NCBI GenBank assembly: GCA_913776825.1
Contig: CAJYPV010000026.1
Span: forward strand, 124,001 to 188,000
Reading direction: 5' to 3'
DNA: 64,000 nt
Origin: Burkholderiaceae bacterium
GTDB taxonomy: Bacteria; Pseudomonadota; Gammaproteobacteria; Burkholderiales; Burkholderiaceae_C
Shown here: positions 7,982-16,050 of the stretch, in pieces
How the letters are laid out: every line of letters starts with the position of its first letter
Position numbering within the stretch: the stretch's first letter is position 1
Translations under genes and position numbers: made by a program
The notes under the pieces: model-generated
Databases searched by the model: none
What the model was told of the DNA's origin: nothing
Seen by the model: only the letters and a program-made list of their open reading frames with translations

Positions 7982-8589
7982 TGACGGGGCTGGTCATCGC
8001 GACGGAGGATGAACTCAGCGAAGCTGTCGCGAAGCGACTGGCCGCTGACGTCGCGCCGTCCCTGGCGGTGACCCACACCCTGCGCCGCAACGGCTTCGGT
8101 TATCTGAAGTCGAAGATGGCGAATTGGTGCCAGATGGCGCTGCACCAGCCTGTTTTCCTGCTGACGGATCTGGACCGTCTGGCCTGCCCGGCCGAGTTGC
8201 TGCGGCAATGGTGCGGCGCCCTGAATCCCCCCGCCAACCTGCTGTTGAGAGTGGCGGTGCGGGAGGTGGAAGCTTGGCTGCTGGCCGACCATGTGGCCCT
8301 GCGCGACTTGCTGGGTCCTCGCGGCCGATTTCCGGCTTCGCCGGATGAGTTGCCGGATCCGAAGGCCGAATTGCTTCGTCTCGCCAGCCGCCACGCGTCG
8401 CGGGAGGTGAAGGCCGATTTGGTGAAGCAAACGGGGGCGATGGCCAGCCAGGGCATTGGATACAACGCCCGACTGACGCATTGGGTGCAGAACCACTGGC
8501 AGCCTGAGCGGGCGGCGGAATGCTCGCTGAGTCTTCGCAAAGCACGCGCTCGGCTCAGAGAAATGGCGCTGCGGATCGGTCAGGGTTAG
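7981..8589 (+). CDS. TOPRIM-like protein paired with the ATPase
   Basis: Protein of 202 aa that I do not recognise as a named gene. The acidic pattern looks like a TOPRIM or DUF4276/RloB-type fold: Glu9 in the first strand (VIATEDELSE), a DxD at 63-65 (LLTDLDR), then REVEAWLLAD at 94-103. A basic C-terminal SLSLRKARARL resembles the closing helix of such proteins. In OLD-type systems the TOPRIM domain is the metal-dependent nuclease and is often fused to the ATPase; here it is a separate polypeptide, coupled by a 1-nt overlap. No transmembrane segments or signal peptide. Function as a nuclease partner is inferred from motifs and context only. Confidence 0.65.
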   Translation: MTGLVIATEDELSEAVAKRLAADVAPSLAVTHTLRRNGFGYLKSKMANWCQMALHQPVFLLTDLDRLACPAELLRQWCGALNPPANLLLRVAVREVEAWLLADHVALRDLLGPRGRFPASPDELPDPKAELLRLASRHASREVKADLVKQTGAMASQGIGYNARLTHWVQNHWQPERAAECSLSLRKARARLREMALRIGQG

Positions 8590-8620
8590 CGCCGGGCCCG
8601 GCCGGGCCGGGCGCGTGGCC

Positions 8621-10825
8621 TCAGCGCCGTCCCTGCTCGATGATCGCCAGCGCGCTGGCGGCCGCCTGGCCGGCGCGTGCGGCGTCGTCGACGCTCACCA
8701 GCACCCGGCGGCGGATCCAGGGCCGCAGATCTTCCAGCGGGCCGACGTCGGGCAGCAGGCTCCAGTCCTGCAGCGCCTGCATCGCTGGCGGCACCGGTTC
8801 TTCGCCGGCCAGCGCGCGTTCGAGTCGCGCCGATTGCGCGGGCAGGGCGGCGACGGTGTCCGGGCCCAGCTCCTGGGCGCGGCGCATCAGGCTCTGGCGC
8901 ATCATCGACAGATGGGCCATCAGCCGGTAGCCGTGGTCGAGCACGGTGTTGAGCTCTTCCAGCGGCGGACGCACCCGCCGCGGCTCGGCCGCGCTGCGCT
9001 GCAGGGCCGCCGAGAGCGCCGCCAGCGCGTCGTAGGCCTGACGCCGCGCCATGCGCTGCGCCAGCGCGCCGGCGGGCGTCATTTCGGCGGTCATGGCCTG
9101 TCGCACATAGAGCTGCAGCGCGGCGCGCGCCCGCTTGAGCGAGCGCGGCAGGTTGCGGCGCTCCCACGCCGGCAGCACATAGCTGAATCCCCAGGCCAGC
9201 GCGGCGCCGAGCACCGTGTCGGCCAGCCGCTCGGTGATGGCCAGGCCATGGCTGGTGTCGGCCAGATGCGCCTGCAGCAGGGCCATCATGGTCGCGGCAA
9301 TCGCGGTGACCAGATAGCGGCGGGTGGCGAACGCATGCGCGATGCCGACGGCAATCTGCAGCACCACCAGCCAGACCAGCAGGTTCTGCACCTGCGACAA
9401 CACCAGCATCAGGCCGCAGCCCACGGCGGTGCCCAGCACCCGCAGATTGCGGCGCTCCAGCGTCTGGTCCAGCGTGCCGCGCAGCACCACCGCGACCGAC
9501 AGCACCAACCAATGCGGATGCGACGCCCAGGGCAGATTCAGCGCAATGAAGTAGGCGCTGGCCAGGGCCAGCGCGCTGCGCAAGGCATGCCGCAGCACCG
9601 GCGAGTCCAGATGCAGCTGGGCCTTGACCATCGCGCCCGGCCATCCCTCCGGCGCGATGAACTGGCGCAGTTGCAGCTCATCCAGCGGCAGCGCGGGCGC
9701 CGGCTGTGAGGTGTCCAGCGCACGGGCGATCGCCAGGACTTCGTCGTCCAGATGGCGCAGGCGATCCTGCAGCAGCAACTGCAGCCGGCCGCGCGGATCC
9801 TGCGGCGGCAGCACCTGCCAGTCGATCGGCGCCAGCGCGGGCAGCGGCAGATCGCGCTCGTCCAGCAGCGCCTGGCGTGCCGCGTCCATGGCGGTCGACA
9901 GCGTCTTCAATCGATCGACCAGCACGCCGCGCAGGCGCTGGCCGACGGGGTCCTCGCCGATCAGCTCCAGATCCAGCCGGCTGGCCAGGATCAGATCGCG
10001 CAGTTCGATGACATGCAGCAGCACGGCCGCACTGCGGGGATCGTCGCTGGCGTGGGGGAAGAGCTGGTCGCGTGCGGTCTGCAGCAGGTCCGCCAGCTGC
10101 GCTTCATTGCCCAGCCAGTCGCGCATCGCCTGCGCGCCGCCGCCGCTGCCCAGCAGCTCGGCGCGGGCCGTCAGCAGTTGCGCCAGGCCGTGCAGCGCCT
10201 CGGCCAGGGCGAGACGCCGGAAGCGGCGTTGCAGCACCCAGCCGCTCAACAGCGCCCAGGCCAGATAGATGAGGACGCCCGCCGCGCCGCTGATCACGAC
10301 CCGCGACAGCGGCTGCGGCGGCCACGCCAGCGCAAACACCATCGCCAGGACGGGTGCGAACGACACCGCTGCGGCGCGCAAGCCCCAGCTCATCATCAGC
10401 GCACAACCGAAGGCCAGCGCCGCGATCAGCCCGCCCATCCAGGCGTGATACGGCCGCAACAACGCCACCGCCGCGACGGCCAGCAGCGACAGCGCGCCGC
10501 CCAGCAGCACCCGTTTGAAGTTGCGGCTGACGCTGCCCGGCAGATCGGCCAGGCTGGCGCAGATCGCGCAGGCCATCGCCAGCTGCGAGGCCATGTGCGA
10601 CAGCGGCGCCGGTGCGAGCACCGACACCACGATCTGCACCAGCATCACGCCCAGCGCGACGCTGAAACCGTTCCACCAGTGCGCCGGCCAGTGGCGCCAA
10701 TGCCGCCACACCGCGCGGCGCGGTGGTCCGCCATCCGCCGGGCGGCTGAAGCCGCCGGACGTGGGACCGGTGGGAGGGGGGAGGGGCCCCCGCTCGGCGC
10801 CCGAGGCGCCGGGGGGCGAGGTCAT
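8621..10825 (-). CDS. FUSC-family membrane protein (YccS/AaeB-like exporter)
   Basis: Predicted inner-membrane efflux protein of about 734 aa. Two blocks of hydrophobic helices (roughly residues 45-195 and 395-535) are each followed by a cytoplasmic helical region, the usual FUSC/fusaric acid resistance layout. The second block contains the conserved sequence around HPHWLVLSVAVVLRGTLDQTLERRNLRVLGTAVG. Family members export aromatic acids or related organic anions. It lies only 29 bp downstream of cphA in the same direction and would be co-transcribed, linking it to cyanophycin metabolism by context. I start it at MTSPPG (10825), since a longer frame would overlap cphA. Confidence 0.85.
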   Translation of the reverse strand: MTSPPGASGAERGPLPPPTGPTSGGFSRPADGGPPRRAVWRHWRHWPAHWWNGFSVALGVMLVQIVVSVLAPAPLSHMASQLAMACAICASLADLPGSVSRNFKRVLLGGALSLLAVAAVALLRPYHAWMGGLIAALAFGCALMMSWGLRAAAVSFAPVLAMVFALAWPPQPLSRVVISGAAGVLIYLAWALLSGWVLQRRFRRLALAEALHGLAQLLTARAELLGSGGGAQAMRDWLGNEAQLADLLQTARDQLFPHASDDPRSAAVLLHVIELRDLILASRLDLELIGEDPVGQRLRGVLVDRLKTLSTAMDAARQALLDERDLPLPALAPIDWQVLPPQDPRGRLQLLLQDRLRHLDDEVLAIARALDTSQPAPALPLDELQLRQFIAPEGWPGAMVKAQLHLDSPVLRHALRSALALASAYFIALNLPWASHPHWLVLSVAVVLRGTLDQTLERRNLRVLGTAVGCGLMLVLSQVQNLLVWLVVLQIAVGIAHAFATRRYLVTAIAATMMALLQAHLADTSHGLAITERLADTVLGAALAWGFSYVLPAWERRNLPRSLKRARAALQLYVRQAMTAEMTPAGALAQRMARRQAYDALAALSAALQRSAAEPRRVRPPLEELNTVLDHGYRLMAHLSMMRQSLMRRAQELGPDTVAALPAQSARLERALAGEEPVPPAMQALQDWSLLPDVGPLEDLRPWIRRRVLVSVDDAARAGQAAASALAIIEQGRR

Positions 10826-10854
10826 GCGCTGATCCGTCGACAAGATGGGGACCG

Positions 10855-13479
10855 TCAAGCGTCCTTGATGCGCTGGGCCAGATGGGCCAGCGCTTCTTCC
10901 ACCTGGTCGACCAGCACCAGACACAGGTCACCCGGACGCAGCCGCTCCAGCGCCCGATCGATCGCGACGAACTCGCCGCGGATCTCCTCGATGTGCTTGG
11001 TGCGGCTCGCGCCGCGCAGGCCTTCCTGCAGCAGGGCCAGAACTTCGCCGTCTTCGCGACCGCGCTGGCAGGCGTCCTGGAACAGGATCGCTTCGTCGAA
11101 GGCCTCGCCCAGGATCTGGGTCTGGATGCGGATGTCCTCATCGCGCCGGTCGCCCGCGCCGGAGATCACCACCGAGCGGGTGTTGGCCGGCAGCGCCTGC
11201 ACGGCCGCCACCAGCGCGCGCATCGCATCGCCGTTGTGGCCGTAGTCGGCGATCACCGTCGCGCCGCGATAGTCCATCACATTGAAGCGGCCCGGCACGC
11301 TGTCCGGATCGCTCATGAAGCTGGCCAGGCCGCGGCGGATGGTGTCCCAGTCCAGACCGACGCCCCAGGCCGCAGCGACCGACGCCATCGCGTTCTCCAC
11401 CTGGAACGGGATCGCGCCGCCACGAGTGAACGGGATGTCGCGCAGCGGAATCGATTCGCGCCAGGTGCCGGCGGCGGCGACCAGGCTGTCGCCATCCACA
11501 TACACGCTGCGCTTGCCTTGGGCACGGTGGGTGGCCATCAGCGGATGGTGGCGGTCGCTGGCGAAGAAGATCACCTGGCCCGGGCAGACCGAGGCCATGT
11601 TGGCGACCACCGGATCCATCGCATTGAGCACCGCATAGCCGTTCGGCGCGACGTTCTGGACGATGACGCGTTTGACGAGGGCCAGCTCTTCCACGGTGTT
11701 CAGGAAGTTCATGCCCAGGTGATCGCCTTCGCCCAGGTTGGTGACCACGGCCACCTGGCAGCGGTCGAAGCCCAGGCCTTCACGCAGCACGCCGCCGCGG
11801 GCGGTCTCGAAGACCGCAGCTTCGACGTCCGGATGCATCAGCACGTTGCGGGCGCTGCGCGGGCCGGAGCAGTCGCCGCTGTCGGTCTGGCGGCCGTCGA
11901 CATACACGCCGTCGGTGTTGGTCATGCCGACCTTCAGGCCCTGCGTTGCGAACATGTGCGCGACCAGGCGGGACGTCGTGGTCTTGCCGTTGGTGCCGGT
12001 GACCGCGACGATGGGAATGCGGCCATCGTCGCCGCCCGTGGCGCGCGCACCGTGGCCGGCCTGGCCCGCATGCGCGCCGTGACCCGCGTGGCCGTACAGG
12101 CTGGCGATGATGGCTTCGCCCACATCGCGGCCCTTGCCGTAGGACGGGCTCAGGTGCATGCGCAGGCCGGGCGCGGCATTGACTTCAACGATGCCGCCGT
12201 TCTGCTCTTCCAGCGGACGCAGCACGCTTTCGGCCACCACATCGACGCCGCAGACATGCAGGCCGACGACGGTCGCCGCCGCGATCGCGCGGGCGGCGAC
12301 TTCCGGGTGCACGTCATCGGTCACATCGGTGGCGGTGCCGCCGGTGGACAGATTGGCGTTGTTGCGCAGGATGACGCGGCGACCCTTGTCAGGCACCGAG
12401 TCCGGGGTCAGGCCTTGCAGGTCCAGGCGCGCGATGGCGATGTCGTCCAGACGGATCTTGGTCAGCGAGGTGGCATGGCCATCGCCACGGCGCGGATCCT
12501 CGTTGACCTTGGCCACGAGCTCGCGCACGGTGTGCTGGCCGTCGCCGATCACATTGGGCGGATCGCGGCGGGCGGCGGCCACCAGCTTGTCGCCGACCAC
12601 CAGCAGCCGGTAATCGCTGCCGGGCAGGAATTTCTCGACCATCACCTGGCCGATCTCGTCGGCCGCCTTGTAGGCGATCTCCAGATGCTCGCGCGAGGCC
12701 ACATTGACCGTCACGCCCTTGCCCTGGTTGCCGTCCACCGGCTTGACCACCACCGGCAGGCCGATGTCCTGCGCAACCGCCCAGGCTTCATCGACCGATT
12801 CCACCGGCGCGCCGATCGGCACCGGCACGCCGGCCGATTGCAGCAGGCGCTTGGACAGGTCCTTGTCCTGGGCGATGGATTCCGACACCGCGCTGGTGGC
12901 GTCGACTTCGGCCGCCCAGATGCGGCGCTGCTTCACGCCCCAGCCCAACTGCACCAGGCTGCCCTGGGTGAGCCGGCGGAACGGGATGCCGCGCTTGACG
13001 GCCGCATCGACGATCGAGCCGGTCGAGGGGCCGAGGCGGATGTCCTCGTCGGTTTCCCGCAGTTGGCGCACGGTGGCGTCGGCATCGAAGCTGTCGCCGT
13101 TCTGCGCGGCATTGACCAGCTCGACCGCCTTCTCGAACGCCATGCGGCCGACGTCTTCCTCGCTGTATTCGACGATGACCTGGAAGGTGCCGGCTTCGGT
13201 GGTGGTGTGGGTGTGGCTGTAGGTCACCGGGCAGCCGGCCTGGGCCTGCAGCGCCAGCGCGGCCTGCTCCAGCACATGGGCCAGGGAGATCGGGCTCTTC
13301 TGGCTGCTGGCCGGCCGCAGCGGGCCGATGCCGGGGAAGCGCTCGCGCAGCCGGGCTTCGAAGCCCGGCATGTCGGCGATGGCGCGCTCCGACTCATTGC
13401 AATGCACCACCGCCTCGATGGCGGTGTGGCGGCTCCACATGTTGGGGCCGCGGAGGGCGCGGATGCGAGAGACTTCCAT
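10855..13479 (-). CDS. cphA: Cyanophycin synthetase (canonical CphA)
   Basis: Makes cyanophycin, multi-L-arginyl-poly-L-aspartate, from Asp and Arg using ATP, without the ribosome; a nitrogen and carbon store. The 874-aa length fits the family. An N-terminal domain opens with RALRGPNMWSRHT, an ATP-grasp domain spans about 208-465 (KDLSKRLL, VVKPVDGNQGKGV, VEVNAAPGLRMHL), and a Mur-ligase-like domain begins with the intact P-loop VTGTNGKTTTSR near residues 493-504. A Gly/His/Ala-rich linker (about 462-484) joins the two catalytic domains. The start at 13479 begins the conserved N-terminal strand. It sits 66 bp after a second synthetase gene and 29 bp before the FUSC gene, so the three form one minus-strand unit. 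Confidence 0.95.
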   Translation of the reverse strand: MEVSRIRALRGPNMWSRHTAIEAVVHCNESERAIADMPGFEARLRERFPGIGPLRPASSQKSPISLAHVLEQAALALQAQAGCPVTYSHTHTTTEAGTFQVIVEYSEEDVGRMAFEKAVELVNAAQNGDSFDADATVRQLRETDEDIRLGPSTGSIVDAAVKRGIPFRRLTQGSLVQLGWGVKQRRIWAAEVDATSAVSESIAQDKDLSKRLLQSAGVPVPIGAPVESVDEAWAVAQDIGLPVVVKPVDGNQGKGVTVNVASREHLEIAYKAADEIGQVMVEKFLPGSDYRLLVVGDKLVAAARRDPPNVIGDGQHTVRELVAKVNEDPRRGDGHATSLTKIRLDDIAIARLDLQGLTPDSVPDKGRRVILRNNANLSTGGTATDVTDDVHPEVAARAIAAATVVGLHVCGVDVVAESVLRPLEEQNGGIVEVNAAPGLRMHLSPSYGKGRDVGEAIIASLYGHAGHGAHAGQAGHGARATGGDDGRIPIVAVTGTNGKTTTSRLVAHMFATQGLKVGMTNTDGVYVDGRQTDSGDCSGPRSARNVLMHPDVEAAVFETARGGVLREGLGFDRCQVAVVTNLGEGDHLGMNFLNTVEELALVKRVIVQNVAPNGYAVLNAMDPVVANMASVCPGQVIFFASDRHHPLMATHRAQGKRSVYVDGDSLVAAAGTWRESIPLRDIPFTRGGAIPFQVENAMASVAAAWGVGLDWDTIRRGLASFMSDPDSVPGRFNVMDYRGATVIADYGHNGDAMRALVAAVQALPANTRSVVISGAGDRRDEDIRIQTQILGEAFDEAILFQDACQRGREDGEVLALLQEGLRGASRTKHIEEIRGEFVAIDRALERLRPGDLCLVLVDQVEEALAHLAQRIKDA

Positions 13480-13545
13480 CTGTCGTCTTTCGTTCGTCTG
13501 TTCTGATGAGGGCAAGGCGGGGTTCTGAGCGTCGAGACCGGCGGC

Positions 13546-15723
13546 TCAATGCGGCAGTTCGGGCACGAAGGTGTCCAGACCAGCGGCAATCAGCTCGGGC
13601 GAGATGCCGCTGGCCCAGGCCGTCGCGACGGCGGCCAGCACCGCATCCGGGCTGATGGTCTGACCCGCGGCCTGGAAGCGCGCGCACAGACTGTCGACAT
13701 TCGCGCCGGAGATCTCGGTGCTGCCCTGGGCCAGCACGGCCATCCCGTGTTGCAGGAAGACGCCGCGGCCATCCTTGGCGCGGTGCTCGGCCAGCGCGGC
13801 ATTGGCGCCGTCCAGCGCATAGAAGAGCACCTCGCCGTCGGACAGCGGGGCCATTTCGACCAGTCGGGGCTCATCGGCATTCAGCACGGCGGCGCCGTCG
13901 GACAGCACCACATCGACCTGGGTGCGCAGGACCTTGAAGAGCTGGTCCTCGGTCTGGATGTCGTGCTGGTCCAGCTCCGGCACGCGGCCCATGTCGGTGA
14001 CCACGCCGACCTGGCAGCGGTCGTAGGCGAGGCCGTCGCCGAGGATGGTGCCGGCGCCGTTCTCAGCCACGATCGCATTGACCGCGCGGTTCATCAGCAG
14101 GCGGTGGATCGCCGGCCAGTTGGCGCTGGCCTTGCGCTCGACCCGGCGGGTGCCGAGGAACAGGCCGTCGCCGCAGGCCAGGCCCACATGGCGGCCGTTC
14201 AGGTGCAGCAGCCAGCCGACCAGACGCGCGACCTGCGCGGTGCCGCGCGAGCCGGTCACGCCGACGATGGGGATGCGGCCGTTCTCGTCTTCCGAGAACA
14301 GGTGGTTGATGATGGCCTGGCCGACCGGCTGGGGCATGCCCTCGGCCGGCTTCAGGTGCATCAGCAGGCCGGGGCCGGCATTGACTTCGACGATCGCGCC
14401 ACCGGTGTCGGTCAGCGGCTTGGCGATGTCGCTGGTCACCAGGTCGACGCCGGCGATGTCCAGGCCGACGGTGCGCACCGCCAGCGACACCGCATGGGCG
14501 ACTTCCGGATGGATCTGGGCGGTGCAGTCGATCGCGACATTGCCGTTGCGCTGGATCAGCACCCGGCGGCCGGCTTCGGGCACGCCGTCGCCGGTCAGGC
14601 CCTGGCGCTGCAGCTCCAGCAGCACGACCGCGTCTTCGGTGATGTTGATGCGGTTGAGCGGGAAGTCCTCGGTCAGGCCACGGCGCGGATCGGTGTTGAT
14701 CTGCAGGTCGATCAGCTCGACCACGGTGTGCTGGCCGTCGCCGGTGATCCAGGCTTCCTCGCCGCGCGCGGCCGCGACCACCTGGCCACCGACGACCAGC
14801 AGGCGGTGCTCCATGCCGGGGATGTAGCGCTCGACCAGCACTTCCGAGCCTTCCTTGTCGGCCAGATCGAAGGCGGCGATGACGTCCGCTTCCTGGCGCA
14901 GGTCCAGGGTGACGCCGCGGCCATGGTTGCCGTCGGACGGCTTGACCACCACCGGCAGTCCCAGGTCCTGCGCGACCTCCCAGGCCTGGGCGGCGGTCTT
15001 GACGGCCTCGCCCGCCGGCACCGGCACGCCGACGGCCTTCAGCAGGTCCTTGGTCAGGTCCTTGTCCCGCGCGATGCCTTCGGCGATGGCGCTGGTCATG
15101 TCGGTCTCGGCCGTCCAGATGCGGCGCTGGCGGCCGCCGTATCCCAACTGCACCAGGTTGCCGTCGTTCAGACGGATGTGCGGAATGCGGCGGTCGGTCG
15201 CGGCGGCGACGATGGCGGCGGTCGACGGGCCGAGGTAGCAGTCGTCCAGCTTGTCGCGGATGGTGGCGACCGCGGCATCGACATCGAAGGGCTCGTTGTT
15301 GATGGTGGTCATCAGCAGGGCATGGCCCTGTTCCAGCGCGCTGCGGGCGACCTGCTCATCGCGGGCGCGGAAGACCATGCGGTAGACGCCGTGCTGCGAG
15401 GTGGAGCGGGTCTGGCCGAAACCGGTGGGCATGCCCGCCAGGTTGAGCAGCTCGATGACGATGTGCTCCAGCACATGGCCCATCCAGGTGCCTTCATTCA
15501 GGCGCTGCAGGAAGCCGCCGCGCTCGCCGACGCCGCAGTGGTGCTCCACCAGCGCGGGCAGGCGGGCGCAGAGCCGCTCGGTGAAGCCGTCGATGCGGTG
15601 GGAGGGGTAGTCCTCCAGCCCGCCCAGGTCCAGCCAGGTTTCCAGCACCGGGCGGTAAGTCCACATGTTGGGACCCCGCAGGTAGTTGATGCGCAGGAGC
15701 TTGATGTCGTCGTGTCGGCTCAT
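13546..15723 (-). CDS. Second cyanophycin synthetase (CphA'/CphA2-like) with degenerate Mur P-loop
   Basis: Cyanophycin synthetase paralogue of 725 aa. The N-terminal domain (LRINYLRGPNMWTYRP) and ATP-grasp domain (about 220-480, with DKDLTKDLL, VVKPSDGNHGRGV and VEVNAGPGLLMHL) are well conserved. In the Mur-ligase-like domain the ATP loop GTNGKTTT is replaced by TGSRGTAQ near residues 490-497, so the Lys and the following Thr needed for phosphate binding are absent, and the C-terminus is about 150 aa shorter than in CphA. A second, shortened cphA next to cphA is known in other Burkholderiales; the cyanobacterial CphA2 that lost one active site joins Asp-Arg dipeptides. By inference this copy has one working ligase centre and may assist or recycle. 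Confidence 0.88.
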   Translation of the reverse strand: MSRHDDIKLLRINYLRGPNMWTYRPVLETWLDLGGLEDYPSHRIDGFTERLCARLPALVEHHCGVGERGGFLQRLNEGTWMGHVLEHIVIELLNLAGMPTGFGQTRSTSQHGVYRMVFRARDEQVARSALEQGHALLMTTINNEPFDVDAAVATIRDKLDDCYLGPSTAAIVAAATDRRIPHIRLNDGNLVQLGYGGRQRRIWTAETDMTSAIAEGIARDKDLTKDLLKAVGVPVPAGEAVKTAAQAWEVAQDLGLPVVVKPSDGNHGRGVTLDLRQEADVIAAFDLADKEGSEVLVERYIPGMEHRLLVVGGQVVAAARGEEAWITGDGQHTVVELIDLQINTDPRRGLTEDFPLNRINITEDAVVLLELQRQGLTGDGVPEAGRRVLIQRNGNVAIDCTAQIHPEVAHAVSLAVRTVGLDIAGVDLVTSDIAKPLTDTGGAIVEVNAGPGLLMHLKPAEGMPQPVGQAIINHLFSEDENGRIPIVGVTGSRGTAQVARLVGWLLHLNGRHVGLACGDGLFLGTRRVERKASANWPAIHRLLMNRAVNAIVAENGAGTILGDGLAYDRCQVGVVTDMGRVPELDQHDIQTEDQLFKVLRTQVDVVLSDGAAVLNADEPRLVEMAPLSDGEVLFYALDGANAALAEHRAKDGRGVFLQHGMAVLAQGSTEISGANVDSLCARFQAAGQTISPDAVLAAVATAWASGISPELIAAGLDTFVPELPH

Positions 15724-16050
15724 TTGGAGGGGGCGTGGAGGAGGGACCGGCTGCCGGTGGCGGGAGAAGAAAAAACGCGGGACAGGCATCGCATGAGGAA
15801 CCAGGTCGCAATTGTGCGCTCAAGGAGCCCCGGCACAAGGCGTCGAGGGTGATGCGCCTGGGCGGCGGCGTCGCCTGCGGGACGGTGTGGGGCGTGGGCG
15901 GGAGATGCGGGTTTTCGCGACCTTCGGGCGGGGGAGGATGGCGGGTTGGCGGGGTCAGGCGGTGAGCGGAGGCATTCCTTAAGCGAAAATCCCGGCGCAC
16001 AGGCCTGATCCGTTGGGGGTCGGGTCGAGCCAGACCACAGAACAATCACA
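15724..16050. other. Divergent intergenic region of the cyanophycin island
   Basis: These 327 bp separate the two divergent cyanophycin transcripts and must hold both promoters. I see no protein-like frame, no good sigma70 consensus pair and no strong palindrome. The most AT-rich patches, where promoters are likeliest, are around 15808-15820 and 15975-15992. Confidence 0.5.

Noticed and set aside
8590..8620. GC-only hairpin between the TOPRIM-like gene and the FUSC gene
   Set aside because: Self-complementary GGGCCC-type sequence but no T-tract on either side, so not called as a terminator.
10882..13506. 874-codon open frame on the plus strand opposite cphA
   Set aside because: His/Arg/Gly-rich antisense shadow typical of high-GC genes; no domain, and cphA on the other strand is fully supported.
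13549..15852. 767-codon plus-strand frame opposite the second synthetase
   Set aside because: Antisense shadow with Gln/His/Asp bias and no recognisable motif.
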